The notes: generated from the sequence alone by a model not told the origin. A stretch of DNA of 28,311 nt from an uncultured Eubacteriales bacterium (GCA_934488615.1 CAKSSJ010000029.1:1-28311); one strand, 5' to 3'. Shown: positions 1-6,813, counted from the stretch's first letter. Translations and numbers: made by a program.

Positions 1-417
1 ATACTCAACGTCCTTACCGCATACGGTGACTCTGTTTACAAGCCCTGCGTCAGCCCTGCCCATATTGACTGAAACGGATTTAACCTTGTCTTTTTCAACT
101 GTTAAGTTAAGAGTTTTAATTCCCGAGAGTGTTTCAACAGTGACAGTCGTTTTTTTTGTGAGCCCCATGTCATAAACATATTTACCTACACAACGTATTC
201 CGTTTCCGCACATCATTGCTTCACTGCCGTCGGCATTGAAAATTCTCATCTTGAAGTCGGCAATTTTTGACGGAAGAATCCATATCATTCCGTCGGAGCC
301 GATACCGAAGTGACGGTCGGACAATTTGATTGACAGCTCCGCCGGATTTTCAGGCTCTTTCTTGGAGTAAACATAAATGTAGTCATTGCCGAGACCCTGC
401 ATCTTTGTAAATTTCAC
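1..417 (-). CDS. dapF: Diaminopimelate epimerase, N-terminal part (cut by window edge)
   Basis: Interconverts LL- and meso-diaminopimelate, a cytoplasmic step of lysine and peptidoglycan synthesis. Only the first 139 codons are in the window; the rest lies beyond position 1. The N-terminus MKFTKMQGLGNDYIYV is typical of the family, and the active-site signature MMCGNGIRCVGKY places the first catalytic cysteine at about residue 70. The second catalytic cysteine is in the missing half. The start is a GTG at 417, chosen because AAGGAGG sits about 8 nt upstream and the protein begins in register with the family. A consensus promoter lies about 110 bp upstream, with a terminator-like hairpin between promoter and gene. 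Identification is firm. Confidence 0.95.
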   Translation of the reverse strand, partial: MKFTKMQGLGNDYIYVYSKKEPENPAELSIKLSDRHFGIGSDGMIWILPSKIADFKMRIFNADGSEAMMCGNGIRCVGKYVYDMGLTKKTTVTVETLSGIKTLNLTVEKDKVKSVSVNMGRADAGLVNRVTVCGKDVEY

Positions 418-436
418 TGTTAAAACCTCCTTGAAT

Positions 437-476
437 AAAAAACGTCTTTAAGGGCACAAAATACCCTTAAAGACGT
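437..476 (-). terminator. Terminator-like hairpin in the dapF leader
   Basis: On the minus strand a perfect 13-bp stem (442-454 paired with 464-476, 9-nt loop) is followed directly by six T (442-437). This is the form of an intrinsic terminator. It lies downstream of the dapF promoter and ends about 10 nt before the dapF ribosome binding site, with no minus-strand gene between. It is therefore more likely an attenuator, or a leader structure that must be read through, than an ordinary end-of-gene terminator. Confidence 0.75.
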
Positions 477-524
477 CATTGCCTTTTAACATCCTATTTG
501 CTTTTCAAATCCTTTTTCGCAAAT

Positions 525-553
525 ATTTTACCCTCGCTTTCACGATTTGTCAA
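525..553 (-). promoter_or_regulatory. Predicted sigma-A promoter for dapF
   Basis: The minus strand reads TTGACA (553-548), 17-bp spacer, TAAAAT (530-525). Transcription would start near 518 and give a leader of about 100 nt before the GTG start of dapF. The -35 box is a perfect consensus match and the -10 box has one mismatch. Confidence 0.75.
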
Positions 554-598
554 GTGTTTTATTTCCTTTACATAATCACTTAAATAAAGGAAAACATA

Positions 599-627
599 TT
601 GACGAATAATTTGCATTCTGCTATAAT
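599..627 (+). promoter_or_regulatory. Predicted sigma-A promoter for the hydrogenase-system regulator
   Basis: TTGACG (599-604), 17-bp spacer, TATAAT (622-627). The start codon is at 675, so the leader is about 40 nt. This promoter and the dapF promoter are divergent, with their -35 boxes about 45 bp apart. Confidence 0.8.
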
Positions 628-674
628 TTTTATATACAAAACAAACAATTATTAAATGCTTACGGAGGTAATTT

Positions 675-932
675 ATGAAAACACGTGTCGCAGTAATGGC
701 AATAATCCTTGAATCGAAAGAAAATGCCGAACAGCTCAATGCGGTTCTCCACGATTATCGTGAATACATTCTCGGCAGAATGGGTCTACCGTACACAAAG
801 CACGAGATAAACATCATCAGCGTTGCGCTTGACGCTCCGCAGGATATAATCAACTCCCTCGCCGGCAAGATCGGCAGAATCGAAGGAGTAAACGTTAAAA
901 CGGCATATTCCAACAATGAGTACAGCGTTTAA
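675..932 (+). CDS. TM1266-family iron-only hydrogenase system regulator
   Basis: An 85-aa protein matching the small ACT/NikR-C-like family annotated as iron-only hydrogenase system putative regulator (TM1266 type). Recognisable stretches are RVAVMAIILE at the N-terminus, then YILGRMGLPY, INIISVALDAPQDIINSL and a C-terminal VNVKTAYS. The family is usually found with [FeFe]-hydrogenase or HydEFG maturation genes in anaerobes; its mechanism is poorly known and no DNA-binding domain is visible. No hydrogenase gene is present here, so the gene stands alone with its own promoter and terminator. The ATG at 675 is preceded by GGAGGT with 6-nt spacing. Family call is firm; function rests on family knowledge. 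Confidence 0.88.
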   Translation: MKTRVAVMAIILESKENAEQLNAVLHDYREYILGRMGLPYTKHEINIISVALDAPQDIINSLAGKIGRIEGVNVKTAYSNNEYSV

Positions 933-945
933 CAAAAGGCATAAG

Positions 946-973
946 AAAAGCTCTCCGTTTTGGAGAGCTTTTT
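946..973. terminator. Intrinsic terminator between the hydrogenase regulator and putP
   Basis: An 11-bp stem (946-956 paired with 962-972, loop GTTTT) ends in a T-run on the plus strand, terminating the 675-932 gene. The mirrored arm carries AAAA at 946-949, so the same hairpin may also serve the convergent symporter gene ending at 988, with a weaker T-tract. Confidence 0.8.
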
Positions 974-987
974 GCTTATTATGTTTA

Positions 988-2448
988 TTACTCTGTATAA
1001 GCAACAGAATCATCGTAGAGCTTTTCGATATCCTTGTTCGGCTTCTTTGTAAGAAGAGTTACAGCAACAGCCGCGATCATGCTTGCGATAAAGCCCGGAA
1101 TGATCTCGTAAATTCCGATATCCGAAAGGAACACGAGCCAGCAAATATCAACAACTGCTCCGACAACGATACCTGCAACGGCACCGCTGAAATTGAAGCG
1201 CTTCCAGAAAAGGCTGAGCATAATAGTAGGTCCGAACGCCGCACCGAATACGCCCCATGCGTTTGAAACGAGCGACATGATTGAACCCGAGCCGGGATAT
1301 GAAGCGATGAGAAGAGCGCAAACCGCGATAACAAGAACAACGATTCTGCCCGACCAGAGCATCTCCTTGTCGCTTGCCTTGTTCTTTCTGATAACAGGCT
1401 GATAAACGTCGGCAGAGAATGAGGACGCGGCAGCAAGAAGCTGACTGTCCGCCGTGCTCATCGAAGCGGCAAGAACCGCGGAAAGAAGAATACCCGAAAT
1501 AACACCCGGGAAGATCTTACGAACCATTGTGATGAATACGAGCGAGCCCTCGTTGATCTCCTCTGTGAAGCCGAATGCAAGACGTCCGATGATGCCGATA
1601 AGCGCAGCAAATATAACGATGATAACAGTCCATGAAATACCGATCTTTGCTGATTTTTTAAGGTCTTTCTGAGACTTGAGCGACATAAATCTGATTATGA
1701 TATGCGGCATGCCGAAGTAACCGAGACCCCATCCGAGGCCGGATGCTATGTCTTTCCAGCTGGCAAAAGCGTTCCAGAAGCCCGGACTCTGCTGAGTGAC
1801 AACCGCTGTGTCGGAAAGAGTGAGAACCGATGCGGCGGCAATCGGAGCGATAAGCATAGCCGCAAGGATGAGCATACCCTGGAAAAAGTCCGTCCAGCAA
1901 ACGGCGTTAAAGCCGCCGAGGAACGTATAGCCGACGATAATAACCGTTGCTATATACATAGCCGTGCTTTCCTTAATACCGATAACCGTATGGAAAAGTG
2001 TTCCGCAGGCCTTAACGCTTGAAGCGGCATAAACCGTGTAAGCGACGAGGAAAACAACAGCGCAGATGACCTGCAAAGCCTTTGACTTTGAAAGGAATCT
2101 GTTTGTGAGATACTGCGGAATCGTGATTGAATCGTTAGCAACGATAGAGAAGCGGCGCAGTCTCGGAGCTTCCACAATCCAGCTTATCGTGTAACCTATC
2201 GCAAGTCCGACGGGAATCCAAACCTGACCGAGACCGAGAGCATAGATTGAGGTCGGGAGACCCATGAGAACCCATGCGCTCATGTCGGATGCGCCTGCCG
2301 AAAGAGCCGTTACCCAAGCGCCCATCTGTCTGCCGCCGAGGAAATAGGTCTTTTCGGAGCCATCCTTACTCTTGAAGAAGAAATAGAAACCTATTCCGAG
2401 CATAAACAAGAGATAGATGACAAAAACTACAATTTCTGAAATCTTCAT
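988..2448 (-). CDS. putP: Sodium/proline symporter-type transporter (SSS family)
   Basis: A 486-aa inner-membrane protein of the sodium:solute symporter family, closest in pattern to PutP, which imports proline with Na+. Supporting stretches include FLGGRQMGAWVTALSAGASD near the N-terminus, WVLMGLPTSIYALGLG, the NDSITIPQYLTNRF block, and GGFNAVCWTDFFQGMLI. The many hydrophobic segments fit the usual 12-13 helices, and the length is normal. An ATG at 2589 would add 47 residues with no family resemblance. The ATG at 2448 is preceded by AAGGGG and begins MKISEIVVFVIYLLF, the first helix, so it was chosen. Substrate assignment to proline is likely but not proven, because pantothenate and other solute symporters share this fold. 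Confidence 0.85.
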   Translation of the reverse strand: MKISEIVVFVIYLLFMLGIGFYFFFKSKDGSEKTYFLGGRQMGAWVTALSAGASDMSAWVLMGLPTSIYALGLGQVWIPVGLAIGYTISWIVEAPRLRRFSIVANDSITIPQYLTNRFLSKSKALQVICAVVFLVAYTVYAASSVKACGTLFHTVIGIKESTAMYIATVIIVGYTFLGGFNAVCWTDFFQGMLILAAMLIAPIAAASVLTLSDTAVVTQQSPGFWNAFASWKDIASGLGWGLGYFGMPHIIIRFMSLKSQKDLKKSAKIGISWTVIIVIFAALIGIIGRLAFGFTEEINEGSLVFITMVRKIFPGVISGILLSAVLAASMSTADSQLLAAASSFSADVYQPVIRKNKASDKEMLWSGRIVVLVIAVCALLIASYPGSGSIMSLVSNAWGVFGAAFGPTIMLSLFWKRFNFSGAVAGIVVGAVVDICWLVFLSDIGIYEIIPGFIASMIAAVAVTLLTKKPNKDIEKLYDDSVAYTE

Positions 2449-2466
2449 ATAAAAACCCCTTCGTAA

Positions 2467-2490
2467 TCGCTGAATCAAGCATTTCAGCGA
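2467..2490 (-). other. Hairpin in the putP leader
   Basis: A perfect 8-bp inverted repeat (TCGCTGAA at 2467-2474, TTCAGCGA at 2483-2490, 8-nt loop) lies in the about 160-nt untranslated leader, just upstream of the ribosome binding site. On the minus strand no T-run follows, so it is not a terminator. It could affect translation or RNA stability. Confidence 0.4.
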
Positions 2491-2618
2491 AATATTTTTT
2501 GCCGCAAACACCAAAACGCAGATGAATTCATTATCGGCATCATGAGATTTCGGCAGTAAAGCAACCGATGAAAAAGATACTAAAGCCAAATCGCGGTTTC
2601 TTTACACATGATTTTGTA

Positions 2619-2647
2619 ATTATATCACATATATGACAAGATGTAAA
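2619..2647 (-). promoter_or_regulatory. Predicted sigma-A promoter for putP
   Basis: The minus strand reads TTTACA (2647-2642), 17-bp spacer, TATAAT (2624-2619). Transcription would start near 2612, leaving a leader of about 160 nt before the ATG at 2448. Confidence 0.75.
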
Positions 2648-2700
2648 TAATTTTTTTGTTTTTTCTCGGCAAAACGGGGCTATATGTTAAAAACAAGTTG

Positions 2701-3531
2701 TTATTTCAAATCCTTACGGCGAAAAAAGATTATTCCGCCGATGGTTGTCACTAAAACAGTTATTCCGTTATAAACTGAAAGCGACGAGGGCTTTTCAACG
2801 TCCATGTCGGCAATCTGAAGCATCTGACCGCCCGATGTAAAATCCTGCAAAAATTCATATACTTCTCGTTTCTTACCGCCGACATAGTTCGGGTTCTTTG
2901 TTGCGGGCTCTTCAACCGTGACACCGTTTTCGATATATGTATACGCAGGAAGATACTCCGGCTCATTCAATGCGGAGGTCAGATAAATTCCGACAAACAA
3001 AAGTATAAACACCGTAAGAATACAGCCGACCGTTGTGTGAGCCTTGTTCCGGCACAGCATTGAAATAAGAACGAGAATCGAAGCAACCGCAGTCACGAGA
3101 GCAAAGCTCAGCCCGATATAAATTGCGATCGTTTTCGGCGTTGAGCTAAGCCTTCCGTTGAGGAGCAATCCGAGAACAAGGTGCGGAAGCATATAAGCAA
3201 GACACATAAATGCTCCTGCCGAAATGCTTATCAGAAGATTGGAAAGATAAATACTGCTTCTTCTGTGCCCTGCAATTATCTTGTTGCGAAGCGTACCGTT
3301 TCCGTATTCACTGCCGATGTAAAGCGAAGTAAAAACTGAAAGGGCTATCGGCGCAAGAAAAGCAAAGATGAAAAAGCTCAAATCCAACGACCACTGTATA
3401 CCGCTGTGCAGACTGTCAAAATAATGAGCGAGCGGAAGCATTGCGCCGATCAAAAGCATTAAGAGCGATAGCAGCCAAAACGGCTTATCCTTTCTCATGC
3501 GGTAAAATCCCGCCTTAAGCAGCTCAGTCAT
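2701..3531 (-). CDS. ABC-2 type transporter permease
   Basis: A 276-aa integral membrane protein with six hydrophobic segments, the layout of ABC-2 (BcrB/NatB-like) exporters. The motif GSEYGNGTLRNKIIAG after the second helix is characteristic of this permease class. It overlaps the end of the ATPase gene by 8 nt, so the two surely form one transporter. A GTG at 3540 opens the frame, but the Shine-Dalgarno GGGAGG runs straight into it. The ATG at 3531 (MTELLKAGF) has an 8-nt spacing and was chosen. A hydrophilic segment of about 50 residues lies before the last helix, probably outside the cell. The substrate is unknown; family members export peptides, antibiotics or ions. It is the last gene of a TetR-led cluster. 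Confidence 0.85.
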   Translation of the reverse strand: MTELLKAGFYRMRKDKPFWLLSLLMLLIGAMLPLAHYFDSLHSGIQWSLDLSFFIFAFLAPIALSVFTSLYIGSEYGNGTLRNKIIAGHRRSSIYLSNLLISISAGAFMCLAYMLPHLVLGLLLNGRLSSTPKTIAIYIGLSFALVTAVASILVLISMLCRNKAHTTVGCILTVFILLFVGIYLTSALNEPEYLPAYTYIENGVTVEEPATKNPNYVGGKKREVYEFLQDFTSGGQMLQIADMDVEKPSSLSVYNGITVLVTTIGGIIFFRRKDLK

Positions 3532-4438
3532 TGCCGACACCTCCCACCAGATTCATATAAAAGCTTTCAAGGCTTTCATCGCTTTCCCTCATGCTGTAAA
3601 CCGTGCATCCCCTTGAGAAAAGCCTTGTAACAAGCTCCGTAACCTGAATTTCAGCATAAATTTTTGCTTTATTACCGTCAATGATCTCATATTCAATGCC
3701 GTAATCCTCAAGCACATCAGACAAAATTTTTGTATCGCTTACATTCATGCTGATGCTTTTTCTGCAAGCCTGTTCAAGCTCCTCGGCGCTCATTTCCCCT
3801 AGCATATGTCCGCGGTCTATGAAGCCGTAATGAGTGGCGAGACGGGAAAGCTCATCAAGAATGTGGCTCGAAATGAGAACCGTTATCCCCTTTTCCGCAT
3901 TGAGCTTTAAAATCAGCTCTCTCATTTCAATGATTCCCTGCGGGTCAAGTCCGTTTGTAGGCTCATCAAGTATCAGAAATTCGGGATTGCCCGCCAAGGC
4001 CACGGCAATGCCCAAGCGCTGACGCATACCGAGCGAGAAGTTCTTCACCTTCTTTTTTCCCGTACTGTCAAGTCCGACGAGGCTGAGCAGCTCCGATATC
4101 TCGGCATTATCCGCCGACTTGAGAATATAATTCTGCTGACGCAAATTTTGCTCCGCAGTCATTTCGGGATAAATCGCAGGGGCTTCAACAACGGCACCTA
4201 TTCTGCTTCTGCTTTTGATGATTCTTCTGTCCGTGCATTTTATGCCGTTCAGCAGGTATTCGCCGCCGCTTGGCTCCTGCAATCCGCAAATCAAGCGAAT
4301 CAGCGTTGTTTTGCCTGCGCCGTTACGTCCGACAAAGCCGTAGATCGAGCCTTTCGGAATGTGCATCGTCAGCCCGTTCAGTGCGCTGAAATTGTGATAA
4401 CGCTTCTCTAGCGCATTTGTTTCAAGTATATATTCCAT
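3524..4438 (-). CDS. ABC transporter ATP-binding protein (BcrA/CcmA class)
   Basis: A 304-aa ATPase that powers the adjacent permease. Visible motifs are Walker A GRNGAGKTT (about residues 37-45), signature FSLGMRQRLG (about 134-143), Walker B FLILDEP (154-160), D-loop GLDPQG and the switch histidine in ISSHILDEL (about 192). A C-terminal domain of about 90 residues after the nucleotide-binding core is usual for the bacitracin/lantibiotic self-protection class. The ATG at 4438 has AAGGAGA about 6 nt upstream and begins 10 nt after the stop of the preceding small membrane protein gene. Function as an exporter ATPase is firm; the exported substrate cannot be read from sequence. Confidence 0.93.
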   Translation of the reverse strand: MEYILETNALEKRYHNFSALNGLTMHIPKGSIYGFVGRNGAGKTTLIRLICGLQEPSGGEYLLNGIKCTDRRIIKSRSRIGAVVEAPAIYPEMTAEQNLRQQNYILKSADNAEISELLSLVGLDSTGKKKVKNFSLGMRQRLGIAVALAGNPEFLILDEPTNGLDPQGIIEMRELILKLNAEKGITVLISSHILDELSRLATHYGFIDRGHMLGEMSAEELEQACRKSISMNVSDTKILSDVLEDYGIEYEIIDGNKAKIYAEIQVTELVTRLFSRGCTVYSMRESDESLESFYMNLVGGVGND

Positions 4439-4448
4439 AAGCGTCTCC

Positions 4449-4886
4449 TTAAGTAAATAGTCTTATCATTCTTGCAAACTCCATTGTCAGAATTTTTAAA
4501 AGAACACCTCCCGACATAACATAAAACCAAATTTCTCTCATATGCTGTGACTTGGCAATCGGCGTCGCAACAGCGGCGACTATTATAAGCAAAGCTCCGA
4601 TACATCCGATAACCGTCGGTATGCTGACAAGTCCGAAAAGTCCGGGGTCGCAGCTGCCGTCAATAGCATGCTGAATCGTTCTGTCCAAGCCGTCACGAGC
4701 CGCCGCAAAACAGCAGACCACCAGCCCGAAAACAAGCAGAATTACACTTCTCCGTCCCCAATACTGAACGCTGTCACTGTTCAGAAAAGAATACCCCATA
4801 TAAAAAAGAAGTACAAAAATCATTATCGTTGTCGCCGTTGTCACAGCATTTCCGAAATAAAGCTTTACCATATCTGTCCACCCCAT
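4449..4886 (-). CDS. Unknown four-helix membrane protein
   Basis: A 145-aa protein that I do not recognise. It has about four hydrophobic segments: near residues 14-35, 47-63, 85-107 and 121-139. Short loops rich in R, D and Q lie between them, with RMIRLFT at the end. The ATG at 4886 follows AAGGA at a rather long spacing and sits 3 nt after the stop of the DUF998 gene, which suggests translational coupling. A second in-frame ATG at 4871 (MVKLYFG) is an alternative start. Because it is fused into the operon just upstream of the ABC pair, a role as an accessory membrane subunit or an immunity-type protein is possible but is inference only. Confidence 0.75.
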   Translation of the reverse strand: MGWTDMVKLYFGNAVTTATTIMIFVLLFYMGYSFLNSDSVQYWGRRSVILLVFGLVVCCFAAARDGLDRTIQHAIDGSCDPGLFGLVSIPTVIGCIGALLIIVAAVATPIAKSQHMREIWFYVMSGGVLLKILTMEFARMIRLFT

Positions 4887-4889
4887 AAA

Positions 4890-5516
4890 TCAATTATCCT
4901 TTTTCATGCAAAAGAGATGTAAGCCGAGCGCCGCGTTAAAGCCCGTCGCCGCAAATACGCTGAAGCGTTCGACAATGCCGAAATACTCGGACGGAACAAT
5001 TTTCATTCCGAGCGCGCCGACAAGCATCATGCCAAGGGCAATTCCTGCGCAAATGCCGTATGAACGGCAGGATTTATCCATCGCACCTGCAATTATGATC
5101 AGCGTCAGCGAAGCTATTGAAAGAGCAACCACCAATGCGGTTATAATCAAGTGCATTTTATCCTGAAAGCCGCCTGCATAGCCGCTGTCGCTCAGCGGAA
5201 ACATTCTGTAGCCGACCGCTGACACCCATTCCATTACGGCAAAGGTATAAATGCCAACGCGCAAAAGCCTTGTCTTTTTGCCCTGAATCCCCACGCAGAC
5301 AAGCGTTGCACACAGCACCTCGCAGACATTGTAAAGACTGCTGAGCCGATTCCACAGCGCCAATGACGGTGCATTTGCCGCGCTGAGGTCGCTGACCGCC
5401 TGAGCTGTCCAATTATAATCGGGATATGCGAGCGGTGAAAACACGACCGCCGCCGTGTACGACAGCAGACTGACTATGCCCAGTAAGCCTAACTTTTGCA
5501 ATAAACCTTTTTTCAT
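4890..5516 (-). CDS. DUF998-family membrane protein
   Basis: A 208-aa polytopic membrane protein with six or seven hydrophobic stretches. The order fits DUF998: an N-terminal helix, then YPDYNWTAQAVSDLSA in the first outer loop, and RMFPLSD preceding a loop and a helix pair. DUF998 proteins have no established biochemical role. The frame opens with an ATG 13 codons upstream, but the ATG at 5516 is preceded by TGGAGG at good spacing and starts MKKGLLQKLG, a positively charged pre-helix, so it was chosen. It is followed 3 nt later by the next membrane gene. A terminator-like hairpin lies immediately upstream, so its expression may be lower than that of the tetR-KTR pair. Confidence 0.8.
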   Translation of the reverse strand: MKKGLLQKLGLLGIVSLLSYTAAVVFSPLAYPDYNWTAQAVSDLSAANAPSLALWNRLSSLYNVCEVLCATLVCVGIQGKKTRLLRVGIYTFAVMEWVSAVGYRMFPLSDSGYAGGFQDKMHLIITALVVALSIASLTLIIIAGAMDKSCRSYGICAGIALGMMLVGALGMKIVPSEYFGIVERFSVFAATGFNAALGLHLFCMKKDN

Positions 5517-5538
5517 AAAAAAACCTCCATATAATAAA

Positions 5539-5576
5539 ACGCAGTGCATAACCACATTAAGCGGTCAGCACTGCGT
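5539..5576 (-). terminator. Hairpin with T-rich tail at the KTR/DUF998 junction
   Basis: A perfect 9-bp stem (ACGCAGTGC at 5539-5547, GCACTGCGT at 5568-5576, 20-nt loop) overlaps the stop codon of the KTR gene. On the minus strand it is followed by TTTATTATAT and then the DUF998 ribosome binding site. It looks like a weak intrinsic terminator or attenuator that splits the cluster. The large loop and short T-tract make full termination unlikely. Confidence 0.5.
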
Positions 5577-5759
5577 CTTTGCGTCGGGTTGACTTGATAT
5601 TGTTTCTACATTAAATTTTTGTGCATTTATTATGCTTTCGCGTTTGCATTTCGGGCAGAACAGCGGAAATCGGCGAAGAACTGTATCTTCAAGCAGACGC
5701 ACACGGGTCTTTGCACCGCACAATGGACATAAGACCCACCTTTCGTCGGACTGATTCAT
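5565..5759 (-). CDS. Cysteine-rich KTR domain protein
   Basis: A 64-aa protein of the Cys_rich_KTR family. Two CxxC knuckles (C11-C14 and C35-C38) look like a zinc ribbon; the first is followed by the AKTRVRLLEDT signature, and the family tail PDAKTQ is present. Members are small soluble proteins often found beside TetR-type regulators in Firmicutes and on conjugative elements; their function is unknown. The ATG overlaps the tetR stop codon as ATGA (5756-5759), so translation is coupled to the regulator. This makes a joint role with the regulator plausible, for instance as a cofactor or metal-responsive partner, which is inference. No other sign of a mobile element is seen nearby. Confidence 0.88.
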   Translation of the reverse strand: MNQSDERWVLCPLCGAKTRVRLLEDTVLRRFPLFCPKCKRESIINAQKFNVETISSQPDAKTQC

Positions 5760-6403
5760 TGACCGTCGCCTCTTTCTTTAGTTGATGTATTAAAGCTCCG
5801 AAAAAATAGCCGCACATGCCTATCAAGCTTTTCAAGACATTCCGCTTCCTTTTCGGGCTGACGGTCGCAAACGGCAATCAGCGTTATAACAGGCGAAACA
5901 TACATCAGTGCAAGCGTCTCGGGATCTTCATTTTCAAGCTCCCCTGCGGCAATCAGACTTCTGAAAATTCCTGCATGGTATGCAATCACACGGTCAACAT
6001 ACCGTTTGGTATAAAGCCGTGCAAGCTCGGGTGAGCGGAATTGCTCAATAGTCATCATGCGGCGAAAGCGGCTGATGTTTTCATCGTGAAGCGAATAGCA
6101 AAAGAGCTGACGAACTCTTCGCACCAGCTCCTCCTCGGAAATCTCCGAAAAAACAGGAATATCCTGCTGAGAATTCTGCACATGGATATCAATTTTATCC
6201 GTGTCCTTTTCGTATTGGGCGGCAGTCTCCTCCACTATCGCGTCAAAAATCGCCTGCTTGCTCGGATAATGATTATATAAGGACGGAGCCTTGATGCCAA
6301 CCGCCCTTGCGATCTCACCGACGCTTACCGAGTCGTAGCCGTTCTCGGAAAAAAGCTCCAGTGCCTTGTACAAAATCTTCTTTTTTGTGTCCTCCTGCTT
6401 CAT
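5756..6403 (-). CDS. TetR/AcrR-family transcriptional regulator
   Basis: A 215-aa one-component regulator, normal length for the family. The N-terminal DNA-binding domain spans about residues 7-52, with the helix-turn-helix SVGEIARAVGIKAPSLYNHY and the PSKQAIFDAIV segment typical of TetR proteins. The rest is a helical ligand and dimerisation domain with no recognisable ligand class. A GTG at 6415 also opens the frame, but the strong GGAGGGG lies inside that extension and is ideally spaced from the ATG at 6403, which was chosen. A 7+2+7 palindrome over the predicted transcription start indicates autoregulation of the whole cluster, probably as a repressor released by a small molecule exported by the ABC transporter (inference). 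Confidence 0.92.
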   Translation of the reverse strand: MKQEDTKKKILYKALELFSENGYDSVSVGEIARAVGIKAPSLYNHYPSKQAIFDAIVEETAAQYEKDTDKIDIHVQNSQQDIPVFSEISEEELVRRVRQLFCYSLHDENISRFRRMMTIEQFRSPELARLYTKRYVDRVIAYHAGIFRSLIAAGELENEDPETLALMYVSPVITLIAVCDRQPEKEAECLEKLDRHVRLFFRSFNTSTKERGDGQ

Positions 6404-6417
6404 ATGCCCCTCCACTA

Positions 6418-6433
6418 ACTAACGTTCGTTAGT
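6418..6433. promoter_or_regulatory. Likely TetR operator palindrome
   Basis: ACTAACG-TT-CGTTAGT is a perfect 7-bp inverted repeat with a 2-bp centre. It lies 14 bp upstream of the tetR start codon and covers the predicted transcription start (near 6430). Size, symmetry and position are what is expected of a TetR-family operator. Confidence 0.75.
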
Positions 6434-6436
6434 ATA

Positions 6437-6465
6437 ATTATAACTCTTTTTTTTTCTTTTGTCAA
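6437..6465 (-). promoter_or_regulatory. Predicted sigma-A promoter of the tetR-KTR-DUF998-ABC cluster
   Basis: The minus strand reads TTGACA (6465-6460), a 17-bp A-rich spacer, and TATAAT (6442-6437). Both boxes are perfect consensus. A promoter this strong makes sense if it is normally held off by the repressor binding the palindrome just downstream. Confidence 0.85.
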
Positions 6466-6549
6466 TAGTTAATTTATATTTTTTTTCAAACCTGTCAATT
6501 ATATATTTAAATATTTAAACGCCCAAAAATCATCTTAAAATGAAATATA

Positions 6550-6577
6550 TTGACTTTTACCGTAAAAGTGCTATAAT
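6550..6577 (+). promoter_or_regulatory. Predicted promoter of tRNA-Leu
   Basis: TTGACT (6550-6555), 16-bp spacer, TATAAT (6572-6577), placed 13 bp before the mature 5' end of the tRNA. Confidence 0.75.
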
Positions 6578-6590
6578 AGCACCGATATTT

Positions 6591-6675
6591 GCGGATATGG
6601 CGGAATTGGCAGACGCGTTGGATTTAGGATCCAATATCTTCTGATGTGCAGGTTCAAGTCCTGTTATCCGCACCA
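6591..6675 (+). tRNA. tRNA-Leu (anticodon UAG, reads CUA/CUN)
   Basis: The acceptor stem GCGGATA (6591-6597) pairs with TATCCGC (6665-6671), and the 3' CCA is encoded (6673-6675). The anticodon stem TTGGA/TCCAA encloses the loop TTTAGGA, giving anticodon TAG. The long variable arm is that of a class II tRNA, and the T-loop reads TTCAAGT. Its own promoter precedes it and a terminator follows. Confidence 0.96.
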
Positions 6676-6678
6676 GAT

Positions 6679-6709
6679 ATCAGGTGCAGTTTTCTGTACC
6701 TGATTTTTT
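6679..6709 (+). terminator. Intrinsic terminator of tRNA-Leu
   Basis: An 11-bp stem with one G-U pair (6679-6689 with 6694-6704), loop TTTT, followed by a run of T. Confidence 0.85.
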
Positions 6710-6774
6710 ATGGATTTATTTATTTTTGGCATTATTAGATAAATTAACCCTGCTGTATTTGTAAAAAAAATCTA

Positions 6775-6802
6775 TTGACAATATCATTACGCAAAGTATA
6801 AA
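6775..6802 (+). promoter_or_regulatory. Predicted sigma-A promoter of ktrBA
   Basis: TTGACA (6775-6780), 16-bp spacer, TATAAA (6797-6802). Transcription would start near 6808 and yield a leader of about 70 nt that is almost fully occupied by two hairpins. Confidence 0.7.
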
Positions 6803-6813
6803 ATTACATTGAA

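Noticed and set aside
2449..2589. N-terminal extension of the PutP-type symporter
   Set aside because: The extra 47 residues are not family-like and lie in the leader; the ATG at 2448 has the ribosome binding site.
5565..5759. KTR gene as evidence of a Tn916-like element
   Set aside because: Although KTR proteins occur on such elements, no integrase, excisionase, conjugation gene or attachment repeat is seen nearby; chromosomal copies beside TetR genes are also known.
6591..6675. tRNA-Leu as an integration site for a mobile element
   Set aside because: No integrase gene and no repeat of the tRNA 3' end were found in the window.
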